DNA of 64,000 nt, taken from Geosiphon pyriformis (taxonomy: Eukaryota > Glomeromycota > Glomeromycetes > Archaeosporales > Geosiphonaceae). The stretch lies in the NCBI GenBank assembly GCA_016748015.1, contig JAAOMT010000276.1, positions 530,088 to 594,087 of the forward strand, given 5' to 3'. The position numbers were made by a program, and so were the translations under genes. The notes under the pieces are model-generated. The model did no database searches. It was not told where the DNA came from and saw nothing but the letters and a program-made list of their open reading frames with translations. This document shows positions 32,625 to 46,094 of the stretch, in pieces. How positions within the stretch are numbered: position 1 is the stretch's first letter; each line of letters opens with the position of its first letter.

Positions 32625-34502
32625 GTGGTAAATTTGAAAGCTACTTCAAATAGCAGTATGTCTAAGAAGACTTCCAAGAGTGCTCTTTATGGTTTTATTG
32701 ATGATATTTTTTCTCAAAAGAAGAAGGTTTCTGTTGGCAATATAAAACATTCTGGTAATAATAATAAAATTTCATTGGTTAAACCTGGTATTAATAAGGG
32801 CATGTATTCAGATATAAACAGTAAGTTCAGTAACAGTGAGGTCAATGGCTCTATAGTAGACTCGAATAGTGGTTTTTTTTTCAGCTCAGCAGTATCAACC
32901 CCCAAAGTTAAAAAACACAATAATAATTTGATTGATGATCCTTTTATTGGTATTATTGACTTTGAAATAAATAAAGAGATAGGCTTCCTCTCTCTTCTTC
33001 TCAATATTTCTCTTGACAAAAAGTAGGTCAATTTTAAGATTGTAAAAACTCAGGTTGAGGTGTCAATTAAGAAATCCTTTACTTTGAACATTAATTTCTC
33101 AGCTGTAGAAGAGAAATTAGTGACAGTGAAAACTCAATACATCAGAAAAATTTTTTTATCAGTCAATAATTTTGGGGGGGGTCACTATTCTCTCAAAATT
33201 TGAAGAGATTATCTGATCAACATTTATCTCAGAAGAAAACATGGAGAAAGCCACATTATTGGCCAAAGTAAAAGAAATCATTGTAAACAACAATCTTAAA
33301 AAACAAAAAATTCACTCAGATTAGACTGTGGTAATCAAAAAAATTCCCATGGATATGCCTAAGAAGATGATTATTACCACAGTATTTGAGTTTGGTAATA
33401 TTAAATTGATCAAAATTTAGTTGATTGGAATATAACAGAAAGCTGTGATAAAATTTGCCAAATTGGGTCAAACTGAGCAGTTAGCTTTAAAGTGATTATT
33501 TTTAATTAAAAAGAACTTCATGTATGTGATTATGGCTGTGGGAGATCATAAAACTTGGGCATTTAGGGATTAGTTTAGGGTGCTGCTATTTACTTTGTCT
33601 ATGAGAACAATAGCTCATAATTTGGGTAATTATTGGATAAGACTAGTAGAAAAACCTGCATTATAAATCAATTATTGAACACTGGTAATAGGTTCTATTA
33701 TGCTGTTGTTGGTTTTGAATCTAATAAGAAATTGGAGTCTGCTTTTTATACAGAGTCTATTCTGGGTGGCATTAAACTTTTTTGGACAAAATTAGATCTG
33801 GTTTGATGTAGTAAATATAAAAAATTTGGTTATTCTGTATTGAAATACAATGCAATGACTGCACACAGCCTTAAAGTCTTAAAGTTATCAAGAAAGTCTA
33901 CTTCTAATAATATTTGTCTCTAGCTGGCAAGATTGTATGCCAAGAAAAATGTTTCTATTGCTTACCCTACTGCTTTTAGTGGCAAATTATAAACTTAAAT
34001 GGTTTTGGCAGTATTAGCTTCTTATAATTTATCTGCTGATTCTGACTCTGGCTTCTTTTTAGTTGGTACTTCAGATTTTGCTGGGACCTTTTCTCTTGCT
34101 TCATTAAATAAGTCTTTTTTGGATGCTCAGTTGTCTTCTTTGGAATGCTCTTTAAAGCTTTTGGCTAATCAGGTTTTTGGCATTATTCACAAACTCAATG
34201 GTATAGAGTTGGTGCTTGTAGCTGTTTTTTCTTCCTCTTATGTTCTTGTCAGCACATTGGCCACTGATTTAAACACTGACTCTAACATAGTGCTAGATAG
34301 TTTAAAGGTTTTGTCTCCACTTCTCCTTTCTGTTATCATTGACACCTCAGTTTTAAGTCTAAGTAGTTCAAAAGTATTGACCTTCAAGGTTGGTGGCTTG
34401 AAGTTAAAGTTGATGGCTTTTGAGATCTCTATTGATTCAGTTTTGGCAAAGTTAGATCTGTTGTATGCTGGTTCAGTTCCTTTTGCAAACTCTTCTTCTT
34501 AA
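32625..34502 (+). pseudogene. L2 ORF1, broken
   Basis: The first piece (32625-33026) and the last (33999-34502) are in the same frame. Between them the frame continues with stops and shifts through an RRM-like region near 33340-33500 and a KTWAFRD.FRVLLFTL block near 33545 that aligns with L3 KQT.VSRDQHRALLYTL; here the Trp codon is TGG. A zinc-knuckle relic CSKY..FGY is near 33810. The TAA stop at 34500-34502 overlaps the first base of ORF2. ORF1 proteins bind element RNA. A run of seven G at about 33174 is unusual in this DNA. Confidence 0.65.
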
Positions 34503-37500
34503 TAAGTAAGTTGGTATGAAAAATAGCCACATATAATATTCAGGATGTTAATGTTCTTATAAAGCAAAAAGATGTTGTTTGATACATAAATTTGAGAAGT
34601 ATGGTGTCTATTATTACAGAAACACAATTAAGATCTAAAATTAGGCCATAGATTATGAACAAATTTGATAGTGTGTGCATTTTCATATCTGGTCTGGATA
34701 ATAGATTTCTTGGAACTAAAGTGGCAATAATCATGAACAATTTTCTGGCTTGACATGTTTCTAAGGTAGAAAAGATTTCTGGTTACATTGTTTCAGTACA
34801 TCTCTTTTTCAAAGACAAAGTTTTGGTTTCAATTATTGGTTTGTGTACTAGTGCTTCTTTTGGTAATTGATTTGGCCAGATGTTTGGTATTAATTCTTTC
34901 ATAGCTTGGGTGGTCAATTCCAGTAGTTTTGTTGTTTTAGACAGTGATTTCAATAAGAACAGGTCTAAGAAGAGTGTGAGTTTTGGATTCTGTTTAGGTT
35001 TGGGTTTGATCAATTCTTTTGGTAAACATTCTTTGGTTAAAGCTTCTATATAAAGCAACTCAAAGGGCATTGAAAAAGTTATTGATTACATCTTTGTTAA
35101 TAAAAGCCTAATCTTTGTTGTAACTGGTCACAAGATTAAATCTGTGTCTGAATTTTTTAATATTAATCACAAAGCTGTCTCAGTTTCAGTAGACTTGGAT
35201 GGTTTTTTGGATATTCAATTGGAGAGCATATGCAAACACACTAATAAAGATTATTGGAAATTCAAGTTAAAAAACATGGATATCAATAGATAGAAACGTT
35301 TTATGGAGTGTTTTTCAGACAAATTTTTAAAAAAGTCAATTATATTTTATGCTGCAGAACACAATGGTAATTTGGATGCCATGTGAAATATTCTCAAAGG
35401 GGTAATAATTGATTCTGCTGATGAAATTTTCTCCAAACTTTGGTTCAGTGAATTCGATTGTACAAAGAACAAGTTATCTTCAAAATTTTATAGGTTGAAG
35501 TTGTTAATGTTCAAGATTGTCAATAGTTTAAATTCAGGTCTGAGTTTGGAGACTAACTGCTTTGTTAATATTTGGACAGACATAGATGAAAAAGAAACAT
35601 CCAAAGTTTATATTATAATTGACAAAAATACTAGGATTGAGAATATTTTGTATTATATCTCAGTTGTCAAAAAAAGTTATCACAAATCCAAGTATCACGA
35701 ATTTAGAGTTGTCAAAAATAATTCTATCAGGAAAGCTGTGGAAAAACACATAAAAAATTTTTGTTTAAATAAAGAGAGAATAATAAAAAACATTTTGAAT
35801 CAGCCTTTCAGGAAGGTGGTTTTTGATTATTTAATTGTTGACAATAAACTTATCTTGGAGTCTCAGGCTGTTAAGTCTTTAATTAATACTATAATGGAAG
35901 ATTGGATGAGAAAATGCTTGGTTTCTAGTATTCTATCAAGTCATTGGTTTAATTAATATGCTCTCTTAAGTTATGTCAATGATAAAACATTCTTAGGGGT
36001 TATATATAATATTAGTATAGATGAACTTCTACAGGTTGTCAAGAACTTGCCAAACAAGAAGGCTGCTAAGCTTTCTGGCATTTTCAATGAACTCTGGAAA
36101 CATGGCAATTCTTTAGTTCTCAATAACCTTTTGAGCATTTTCAATAAGTGTTTAAAATTTGGAGAAGTTCTTATGTAATAGAGGAAGTCCTGGGTTTTTA
36201 TAATTCCTAAACCATATAATTAGAAAAATACTCTTATCAATACTAGACTAATAGCACTGATTGAAACTGCACAAAAGATTTTGTCTAAGATTATTTTGGA
36301 CAGGATCTCTCTGGTTTACAGCAGATTTGACATTTTGTGCAGTATCAATTTTTTGGTATTGAATGACACTTCTATATAATTTTCTATATTTGCTGTTAAC
36401 TTAATTATCAAAAACACTTTGAAAAAAAACAGAAAGTTATGGTTCTTTAGGATATGCACAAGGCTTATAATTTTGTCAGATGGCCTTATTTGCTCAATAG
36501 TTTAGTTAGAATCAAAATGTGTTCCTGTTTCATAAACTTTTTTGGTAATATATACAATAGTAGATTCAATCAAGTGATAATAGATTTTGGTTTGTCTGAT
36601 TGTTATGTTGTGCATAATAGTCTGGATCAAGAAAAGATATTTTTACTACTGTTATGGTAAATTTTCTATGACTCATTGCTTTTTAAGGTCAAAAAACATG
36701 AACAATTGTATGGCTACAGAATGTGTTTGAGATTTTACACTAAGTCTGGCAAGTTTGATCCAAGTAATAACAGGATTTTATTCTTTGTCACAGATATCTT
36801 TGTTGATAACACAATTTGGATTGGAAATTGCTTAACAGCAATACAAAACATCTTAAACATAGCCAGTGAGTTTTTTTCTATTAATGAAATTTCAATAAAT
36901 ACTAAGAAGACTGTTGCTATTCTCATTAACCAAAGTGTCTAAAAGGCTGAACTGTTTATTAACAGATTAAGGATTTTAGAAGCTAAGAAAAGCAAGTCTC
37001 ATTGTTATTTGGGAATTTTTTTGTTAACTGAGGACTTGTTCAAGCCGAGTTTAGCCAAGACACATATCAATATCAAATTCTTTTCAAATGTGGTTTTGAA
37101 GAAGGCCATCACTAAGAAGCAATTTTTGTATTTGGTTTCTGCTATTTTACAGTTTATTGTTGGTTACAGACTTCAATTTAGCTTTGTCTCTAAGAGTGTT
37201 TGTGAGAAATGAAACAAATTATTAAGAAAAAGGCTTAAGTTTAAGGCAAATTTGCCTAGAAACTTTTCTAATATAGCACTGTATTATTCTAAGCTATATA
37301 GCTTAAAGCTTTTTGAGCAGGTGCTTATTAAAAGTTTGATAGCCAATCTGGTCAATTTTAATAATGCTGGTAGAACTCTTGACAGGTTTTTAACCACAGA
37401 GCAATAGACTTACAGGTGGCCAATTGAATGCCCTAGCATCCTCTCTGTTTTTCAGTCATATTACTTATTAATTCTTTGAATTGTTTTTTAGCTGGCACTA

Positions 37501-37603
37501 TATGTGTTCTTGCTTTGTACAACACTTTCTTGAGTAGTACTCTTCCCAATGTTTTTTAGGCTGGGATTGGTGTGTTAATTTTGGACATGTTAGGCCTAAG
37601 TGG
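34502..37603 (+). pseudogene. L2 ORF2, first part: endonuclease and reverse transcriptase
   Basis: The frame starts ISKLV.KIATYNIQDVN, matching L3 MSSLVWKFAMCNV, with TGA in place of the L3 Trp. The AP-type endonuclease follows, with ITETQLR near 34615. The piece 35495-35956 matches the region before RT. RT runs from about 36230 to 37230. The catalytic motif at about 36799 reads FVDN, with the second Asp changed to Asn. The frame changes at least once between 35956 and 36454. B2 interrupts at 37604 in the region between RT and RNase H. Confidence 0.7.
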
Positions 37604-38577
37604 TATTATTAGAGGTTTTTGGTCTCTTTTTTTAAATGTTGGTAATGTTGATTTGCTGTGAATTTACATTCTCAGGAAATAGTTGGGCCTCCAATAACTG
37701 AATTTATCTTCAAATTATCTCCTATAATTTGAACTGCTGGACTTATAAGTAGAATGGCCAATTTCTTGTCAGTTACTTTATGTAGTTACATTGTAGTAAA
37801 TGTCAACTCTTTCTCAGGAATTGCTTATCTGGAAGCTCACTAAAATGTGTAGTTATTTTGCTGTGAAAGTCAACTCTTCTACAAGAATCTTGTTTGTAGG
37901 CTACCCAAATGATTATAATAAGAAAAAAAAAGAAATATAAAAAAAATATAAAAGAAATGGGATTTTATCAAGGGAAACGTTTTCTATCCAGGCCTGGAAT
38001 CATTAACAGATTACTGAAATTGGTAGCTAATCAATTTCAAAAACGTTAGTTGTGTTGAGAGAATTTCAAGTGTAATAATCAAAGGATTTGGTTTTCGAAT
38101 ATTTAATTTTTTTATTTGATTTTGTAAAAAGGTGATTTGTTTTAATTAAGATATCTAAAGTAAGATACTATGGTAAGATACTATGAGAAGATATATTTTC
38201 TTGAAAAGAGAAGCTTTTTTTTTATACAACTTGTTGTAGTACTAGTCTTTGAACTTGCACTTTTCTCTTTGCTACAATTTGGATGAACTAAAGATACATT
38301 TCAGCAAACTATAAGTTATTTTACTGAACTATTGATTATTTCGGCCAATTTTTATTAATTTCGGCGAATTTTGACTATGTTAAATGGTTTAGGGTATTGT
38401 GTAATTTGATTATCTTAATTTTTAAAGTACAAATCGAATTATTGATTAAGTAATAATATTTGATAATTTGGCTAATTAATAAGTGATAATCGAAATGATA
38501 ATAATATATGCTAATTAATAATAAGAATTATGAGGATAATTTCATGCTAATTAATAACTAAAATTCTACTGGTAACA
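37604..38577 (-). repeat. B2 3' LTR
   Basis: 974 bp. The outer end reads TATTATTAGAGG, altered by transitions from TGTTACCAGAGG; the inner end is CTACTGGTAACA. Matches 47516-48478. Confidence 0.9.
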
Positions 38578-39268
38578 TAATTTCCTCCTCAAGACTGAGC
38601 TTTGTCGAAGTCCAAGCACTATCTGTAATGTTAAAATAGTGGTCCAAGATAATTGAAGTGATCTGGTTTGAAAATTGTTGAAATTTCAGTTCTATGAGCT
38701 TTCCAATGTATTGAATCTTCATTGGATGGAATATTAAATTTTGTAGGATGTTTTCACAAATGTCGAATAAATTATAGAGTCTAGATGCTGTTCTAAGTTT
38801 GTAGTGAGTGTTTATTGGTCCAGCTGTTGTCTTGAATTTATTGTGAATTTGTTTTTGTATAGCCTTAAGAGTAATGTTGATTGCTTCAAGTTCCAGTTTT
38901 CGTTCATAAAAGGTTTTTCCAATAAGAAAATATCTATATATAAGGGTATGTTCATTGTTCTGTTCATTAAAGAATAGTAGAAGTTTTTGTTGCATTGTGG
39001 CATTTGGTGGAATATTAATAGGGGCAGGTAAAAGATTTTTTTTTAGTGCTTGCTTTAAAAGTTCTGGTAATTGATTTCTAAAGTAACTTTTTGTTTTTTT
39101 TCTTCTATAGAGGTGATAATTCTGAGAATTATTTACTACTGGGGCTGTGGTTTTTTTCTGAATGTAATTAATTTGACTTCCATTAATCGTTATGGATAAG
39201 TCAGAAAGTGTTTTCAAAGCTAATATTAATTTTTGGGATATTTGTTGAATATTTCGGAGAATAATCAT
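38558..39268 (-). CDS. B2 ORF3, intact, unrecognised
   Basis: 236 codons from ATG (MIILRNIQQISQKLILALK) without a stop, ending PVEF inside the 3' LTR, as in B1. Similarity to B1 ORF3 runs the full length. It is Lys/Gln/Leu/Asn rich, mostly helix-forming, with no signal peptide, membrane segment or zinc motif. It is the only complete reading frame in B2. Candidate roles are an accessory particle protein or nucleic-acid chaperone; there is no direct evidence for either. Confidence 0.75.
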   Translation of the reverse strand: MIILRNIQQISQKLILALKTLSDLSITINGSQINYIQKKTTAPVVNNSQNYHLYRRKKTKSYFRNQLPELLKQALKKNLLPAPINIPPNATMQQKLLLFFNEQNNEHTLIYRYFLIGKTFYERKLELEAINITLKAIQKQIHNKFKTTAGPINTHYKLRTASRLYNLFDICENILQNLIFHPMKIQYIGKLIELKFQQFSNQITSIILDHYFNITDSAWTSTKLSLEEEIMLPVEF

Positions 39269-39419
39269 GATAAAAATGACTAACTAATAAACAAAAATTT
39301 GAAAAAGAATAAAAAAAATTATTTTTGGGTATAGAGTTTTTATTTGTTTTTGGGTTTGAATGTTTCTTCTAATTATTTATTATTTTTGTCTTTGTGTGTT
39401 ATTAAAAAGATTATTGTAA

Positions 39420-40800
39420 GATTATGTTGAATTAAGTGTTTAAGTTTGGTTGTTGTTCTATTATAATTATTGGTTCTAAATTTCGGAAAATGTCTTTAGA
39501 ATTAACTAAAGGAAAATGTATACCAATTTGTGAAATTAATGGTTCAGAATTGTTTCTGAAGTGATAGTGTTTTAATCGATCTTCATGTACAACTTTTGCT
39601 AATATTTTGTCATTAAGTCTTAACTTGTATAATCTATTGCCTAGAATTTTGTGAATATAAAATGGTCTATCTCATTTATGTTCAAATTTTCCACTCTATT
39701 GTTTTTCAGCTTTAGTTTTGTGTAAGAGAACTTTATTTCCAACTTTAAATTTGTTGGTAATTGGTGACAGTTTGTTGTCATGCCTTTTTTTTTGTAAGGC
39801 TTAGGAGTGTTTAATATGAGTGGCTACTATGTATTTCTTTTCTTCCAATGTGCTAAGAAGTGTGTAGGCTCTTCTTTAGAGTGTTTCTTGGAAGTTTTTT
39901 TTATTGATTGGTTGCACTGGATATGTTTCCACTGTGAAATTAATTGGTAATATTGCTGTCCTTTCATAAGTAAGATCAAATAGTGTGTGTTTTATAGTAT
40001 CTTGTTTTAGTGTTCTGTATGCCAGTAACACTGATGGAATAAAGATATCCTATTTCTGCTCAAAATCTGTTGAGACTTTGGCTAAAGATTCACACAATGT
40101 TCTGTTGAAACATTCAACAAATCCATTTGTTTGGAGGTAATAAGGTAATAATAGAAGTCTTTTGACATTGAATTATTCACAAATTTTTTGTATCAAGTTG
40201 TTTACAAAATGTGTTTCTTGATCAGACAAAAGTTCAATTGGGCATCTATGTTTACAAATAATGTCTTCATAGATGAAATTTGCTACTAATTTTGCATCTG
40301 CTTTTAAATGGCTCTAGCTTCAGGCCATTTAGTGAGATAATCTACTGCTACTGCAATATAACAATTTTCTTGGATTGTAATAGGTAATGGTCCGACTAAA
40401 TCAATTCCAACTTTGTTAAAAAATTGTCCAATTTGATTGGATTTAGAGGTTCTGTGGGACAAGTTCCTCCTTTTTTTTAACAACTATTACAAAATTCTAC
40501 ATATTGTCAAATGTTTTTTTACATGTGGAGCCAAAAATAATGTTCAAGTGTTCTTTGAATTGTTCTATCTCTTCTCAAGTGTACTGAAGATAGATCTGTA
40601 TATATGTTGTATAGAATTGTTTTTTTTTTCATTTTTCTGTACTAATCTGAGTAGTTGGTTTAGGTTTCTACAATTTTTGTAATAGATTTTATTGTAATAT
40701 ATGAAATATTGTTTAGATTGGTGTTGTAATCAATGTTTTTCACTTGAAGACCAATTTTCTAGTATGGTAAGAGTCTCCAAATAGTTTTTAAGATTGTTGT
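39420..40800 (-). pseudogene. B2 integrase, broken
   Basis: Matches B1 8860-10110 in reverse. The catalytic core is near 40100-40400 and the GPY/F-like block near 39660. Several stops and shifts are present. The plus-strand 81-codon ORF at 40437 is a shadow. Confidence 0.75.
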
Positions 40801-40871
40801 AATTTTTGAGATCCATTGTTGTTTTGTTGTTTTGTTGGTGGTAGTAAGTAGTAGTGAAATTGTTGGTGGTG

Positions 40872-42300
40872 TTAATTTTGTCTCATTTTTGAGAGACTAT
40901 CAACATTGGTGTGTAGTTTTCTTGGTTTGTGGTGTACAATATATTTGTAGTCTGCTAGGAAATCATTCCATTGAGACTGTTTGGCACTTTGTTTAGTTTT
41001 TTTTTTATTGAGCCATTTGAAACCAATATTGTCAATTATAATGTCAAATTCTTTTTCATTCTTCAGATATTGTTGAAAATGTTTAAGAGCCCAAATGACT
41101 ATGACAGCTTCTAATTCAGTTGAGCCATATTTGAGTTCTGTTGGCTTGAGTGTTCTACTAGTGTAGGCAATAACTTGTTCCTGGCCATTTTCATCCAATT
41201 GTGATAAGATGGCACCAAAAGCTATGTGTGAAGCATCAATGGCTAGTTGGAACTGTTTGTTGAAGTCTGGGTAAGCAAGAACTGAGGCTGTTGTCAATCT
41301 TGTTTTGAGAGTTTTAAAAGCTTTTTGTTGTTCTTCTATCCATTTGTATGGCACATTTTTGTTGGTGAGATAATTAAGTAGTTTGGTAATTTCTGAGAAT
41401 TCTTTGATGAATTTCTGATAGTAAGAGACTAATCCTACAAATTTTTGTAACTCTGTGGTATTTTTGGGAGTTTGAAAGTTTTTTACAGCACTGATTGTTC
41501 CAGAATTTGGTTTGACTCCATTTTTGCTAACTATGTGTCCAAGAAAAATTAAGCTTGTTTTTCCAAAGTGACATTTCTCAATGTTCAACTTTAATCCTGC
41601 TTTCCATAATCATTGAAAAACTTCTCGCAGATGAATGAAATGAGCTTCAAAGCTTGAGGAGTACACATTAGTATTATCAAAATAGACAACTACTGATTGT
41701 CATAAGAGTTCTTTATATACGACATCCATAAGTCATTGGAATGTTGCTGGTGCATTGCAGAGTCCAAAAGACATAACATTGAACTCATAGTTTCCTTCTT
41801 GAGTGGTAAATGCTGTTTTGGGTCGATCTTTTGGGATTATTTCGACTTGTCAGTATCCACTTTTTAAGTCTAAAGTTGAGAAGAACTTGGCTTTTTCTAA
41901 AGCATCTAATATGTCATCAATTCTTGGAAGAGAGTAAACATCTCTAATTGTAACATTATTCAATTGTCAATAGTCAACACAAAATCTGATTTTTCCGTTT
42001 TTTTTTTAACAAAAACTATTGGTGAGACCCAAGGACTTCTTAATGGTTGAATCAATTCGTTATTGAGCATTCTTTGGACTTCTTCTCTGATAAATTGGTG
42101 GTTAGTAAATGGAACTCAATAGGCTTGTTGTCATTTTGATAGAGCGTCTCCTGTGTAGATCTAATGTTGGACAATATCAGTTTTTCCAAGGTTATTGTTG
42201 TCTTTTGCAAATATATCTGCAAATTCAGTTATCAATTGTTTTAATTGTCTTTGTTGTTGGGGTTTTAAGAGACCCATGTTGATTTGAGAGAGTTTTTCCA
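40872..42300 (-). pseudogene. B2 reverse transcriptase and RNase H
   Basis: The piece 40872-41588 is open for 238 codons and covers the RT connection and RNase H, with LAIDASHIAFGAILSQLDE including the first catalytic Asp, TELEAVIVIWALKHF, and VDSLSKMRQN at the end. The polymerase part upstream (to about 42300) has five TGA codons in the same places as B1. A run of ten A at about 41998-42007, against nine in B1, shifts the frame. The catalytic motif near 41685 is YFDN. Confidence 0.85.
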
Positions 42301-42484
42301 ACAGGTGATAGTTTTCAGTAATGGAGGTGATGTTTGGATTTGAAAGTAGAGTATGTCTTATAATTTTGGTGAAATTAGAGACAATTTGAGGGTTTTTATC
42401 TTGGAAGATATTGTTGTGTATGATTCCAATTTCTAATTTATTTAATAGGACAATAGGGTAATTGTTGAGGTTGTAGAATGTAAC

Positions 42485-43330
42485 TCAAAATTTTTTCATC
42501 ACTTTAAGAATATAAACATTTGGGATTGAGATTTCATGCTTCAAACAGATTTGTTCATTGGATTCAAAGATTTGTTGGGTAGTGGTGGGTTTTGAGCAAA
42601 TGTAAATTTCGTGATGTTTTCCAAAAAGTGAAATGGTAATTGGTTGAAGAAGTTGAAAAATCTGGTAAGATTTATTCTGTGCATTGAGAGCTATGTTTAC
42701 TGGCACTGTAAATTGTCCAGTTAAACCAAAACCTTGCATTTCTCTTTCACTTTTTTCCAATTGTTCTCTGTTGTTAACTGATTGTAAACCCGAAATGTTG
42801 ATTAAAGATAAATAAATTGCTTGGGCAATCTTTTTAGCATGTTTAATCCTAAATGGTTTATCTGTTTCATTCTGTAACATAATAGTAATGTCTCCAGTAT
42901 ATTCTGCATCTATAATTCCTTCTCTAACATTGATTCTTTTGCTTGCCAATGATGATTGAAAAGCAATTTGTACTATTGCTTCTGGTGGTATTTCCAAAGC
43001 AATTCTGAGATTGATTTTGGTTAAGAATTTTGGTTGAAGAACCAAAGTATTTTTGCCAGAATATCTTAGGTTATATCCTGTATCAATTTCGTGGGTTTTT
43101 TCTGATTTTATTCCTTTTCCATTGTTGTTAAAGTATTTGAGTTGTATAGCAGGCTGGTTTTCAGTAAGATAGATTGGTGTGATTGCAATTTCTTCTTTTG
43201 TTTCCAGTTTTCCGAATTTAATTTCTTCTTGGTCATTTTTACTGGGTAAGGAGATGCTAAGAGCATAGCATTCTGGACACCATTTGTCATCACAAAGCAT
43301 GATGCATTCTCCACACAATTGAATGTTCAT
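42485..43330 (-). pseudogene. B2 dUTPase domain and flanks, open for 281 codons
   Basis: It begins at CGECIMLCDDKWCPEC of the Cys-rich module and runs through all five dUTPase motifs: IDTGYNL, SSLASKRI, GIIDAEYTGDI, FRIKHAKKIAQAI and GFGLTGQF. The catalytic Asp of motif 3 is kept, but its Gly is Glu, and motif 1 Asp is Asn, so activity is doubtful. The beta-rich spacer follows. This copy confirms that Gln stands where B1 has TAA before motif 5. Confidence 0.85.
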
Positions 43331-43399
43331 TTGCTCTAATTATTGAATTTAAGCTTTTTGGGTTAGATATGTGTGGCTTGCAATTTGGTGATATGTTTT

Positions 43400-43920
43400 T
43401 ACCTCATCTTCATAGTTGAATCCAGCTAATTCCATTGTATATTTAATGTATTCAGCTTCTTCCATTTAGCAGACATCTTCCTGTATGGCTCCATTAATTA
43501 AAGCCATTGCTAAATCAAAGATTATTTCAGCATCATAAGAATAGTGGTAGAGTTTGTTGAGAGCACTGTTGTATGCTGCATCAAAAGGTGTTCCTCTTTT
43601 AACTTTTTCTGAAATTAATAGGGCATATTGGCAGATTTGGTCACATACTCTTCCTTTCATTACAACATCAATCCAGTTGTATTCTTCTGGTAGCATATTT
43701 CTACATGTAAGACAAAGAGTGTTGTCACATTTTTCACTCCTTTTGGGATATCCAAATTGTTCTTTATGGCATGTTTTGCAAAAGTAGTAGGTGTGAGTTT
43801 CATATTCTTCTTCTAAAAAAATACATGCTCTTATTGATGAAAGTTTCTTGTTGTAATCTTTGCATTTGAGTAGAATGTAAAGTGGTTGTTTCCATGGTTC
43901 TGGTATAGAATATCTAACTA
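43400..43920 (-). pseudogene. B2 Cys-rich module
   Basis: The piece 43466-43696 (MLPEEYNWIDVVMKGRVCDQ) matches B1 5914-6145. CLTC lies just upstream of it and further Cys pairs continue to about 43880. A stop near 43468 separates it from the dUTPase piece. Confidence 0.6.
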
Positions 43921-43924
43921 TATT

Positions 43925-44650
43925 TCATCCTCTGGTTTCCTCAAAAATTTTTTGTTCTGTTTCTTCAGCCCAATTAGGTAATGATCCAAGAGCCATAAAG
44001 GTTTTAATGACTGGTAGTTCTTTTTCCTCTTTAAATTCGAATACTGAGGCTTTTTCAGTTTTCTTATTAAAAGTACTACAGGTAGCAGGTACTCTAGTGT
44101 GTTGTTCTTGATATGAAATCTTCAATTCCTGGGTTTCCCAATCTAAATTTGCATTGGCCTTGAGAAGCCAATTATTTTTAACAAGCACTTGGTATTGTGG
44201 TGCATCTATAACTAGAACTTTGACTAAAATGATAATTCCATCAATGGTGAATAGGAAGTTGTCAATTTCTCCTACTGGAGTCTTTTTCATACCATTTGCA
44301 ATGACAATTACAGTTTGGGCTAGTCTGTCAACAGTTTTTTGAAGCTGTTGTATTAATTGGTAGGTAATAATACTGCCAGCTAATCTACTGTCTAAGATTA
44401 ACCAAATGGGTTTTCCTTTTGCTATAGCTTCAGTGTACATGGCAGTGATAGCTTTTTGTTCATTAGCTGCTGTATTACTAAGCAAGAATGGTAATTCATT
44501 TGCTTTAAATTCGAATGGGAATATATTTGAGAGGTTGGCATTTTGGGCAATTTGGGTTAGTGGAATAGTGTTGTTAGAAGGGTTTGATCTTGGTGCTGCA
44601 ACTTTATCTTCAGAAAGTGCAGGTTGTTGAAAATCCGATTCTTCAGCCAT
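43925..44650 (-). pseudogene. B2 protease piece, open for 241 codons
   Basis: Contains the end of the gag linker and the protease. IWLILDSRLAGSII has Arg where the active site needs Gly. LVIDAPQYQVLVKNNWLLKA matches B1. The frame ends near KIFEETRG, just before the Cys-rich module. B1 has stops at three points that are sense codons here, so together the two copies show the protein was continuous. Confidence 0.8.
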
Positions 44651-45104
44651 TGTAAGATAACTGGATTGAGTGTGATAGTGATTGGGTCTTTACTGACCAG
44701 AATTTCAGAGAACCAACTGGTTATTTGGATTGATTCTGTTGTTGTTATTCTGAAATTGACTTTGGAATGTAAATTGGTTATGTTGAACCAATCTTCTGGC
44801 TGGTACTTGATATTGTTGAGTGGGTGGTGTCTGATATTGCTGAATTGGTAAAGATTGCTAATATTGTTGCTGTATTGGTTGTGGAGCTGGGTGATAGTAA
44901 CTGTTTTGATTTTGTGGTCTTAGTAAATAATAAGTTGGAGATTGGTAATAAGATTGTTGTAGTGAAGAGTAATATTGATTACTCCTGTTTTGTTGGTCTC
45001 TTTACAATTTTCTGTAATCTTGTTTTCAATGTTCTGAGATTCTACAATAATAACAATTTTGAGGTTGGTTGTTGGATGGTGATCCAAAATTGTTTTGATT
45101 GCAT

Positions 45105-46094
45105 TGTTACCTGAGTAGAAAAACCAAAAAGCTATAAGAAAACATAACAAAAAAATGTGACAAGAAAAATGTAATACAACTCGAGATAACATAGAACAAA
45201 TATGAGCAATAACAAACAATAGCTAGCAATAATGAGCAATAGCTAGCAATAACAAGCAATAGATAGCAATAACGAGCAATAGCTAACAATAATGAGCAAT
45301 AGCTAACAATAACAAAACAATAGCTAGCAATAGTAAAACAATTGAAAGCAAAATTGTAAAACCAAAAGAATGTATAAAAACAAATAGTTGTAGAAGTTGA
45401 AAAGACAGTTAGTTAAACAGTTAGTTAGAAATCAATTTTACTTTATATTCTACTTATTATATATCCATAGTCCAAAATACAATAATTATTAAAAACACAA
45501 AATCCAATTTACCAATTCATGTTTTCCAATCTTACAGATTTTAATTGAAATTAAAATCAGTATTTCCTACCTTTGTTCTAGAACAGATGCCATTAGCATA
45601 AATGCCTCGAACTCTTAACAATTTGGACCAATTGCTCTTGATCATAACAATTAATAGGAATTAATTCTTTTTTTTTTCTTTTTTTTTTTCTTTATTTTTT
45701 TTTTTTTTTTTTTTTTTTTTTGGAGTGGCAACATAAAAAAATCAACTGTCTTAAAATAGACTTCGTGATAGTCTGATAAAAGAGGGAAGCTCCCTCTAAG
45801 TTTTGGATATTAATATTATCTTGGTAGCTTACCAGAAGAGCGAAAAGACAATGCCAGATTCTAATAACTGTACTCGTTGGTGTGGAGAAGAAAGCTCATA
45901 TTTACAAAAAATGTTGCAATCAACGAAAGACAAACTCTGTGCCTTATAACCAAAGAACTCAATAGATAAATTCTCATCCAGAAAAGACCTTCAGAGACTG
46001 ATAAACATCAATCTTGTGGAAAACATACAACCTTAGAATACTAAATTAGAGTACCAAATATTACTACTATATTCCACCAAGTTTATCTATAACA
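45105..46094 (+). mobile_element. Solo LTR of family C, inside B2 gag
   Basis: 990 bp from TGTTACCTGAGTAG to CTATAACA, flanked by GCAT at 45101-45104 and 46095-46098. It matches 19356-20363. It is inserted in the Gln-rich part of gag. A poly-T tract lies near 45668-45720, followed by GGAGTGGCAACAT. Confidence 0.9.
45202..45350. repeat. 20-bp tandem array in the C LTR
   Basis: Six or so units of the type gagcaatagctagcaataat with a few substitutions, about 100-245 bases from the LTR start (U3). Confidence 0.75.

Noticed and set aside
33999-34502. 167-codon plus ORF as a separate secreted or adhesin-like gene
   Set aside because: It is in the frame of L2 ORF1 and matches the C-terminal part of L3 ORF1 by position and sequence.
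45202-45350. Regular repeats that could be taken for a CRISPR array
   Set aside because: Contiguous 20-bp tandem units with no spacers, inside an LTR.
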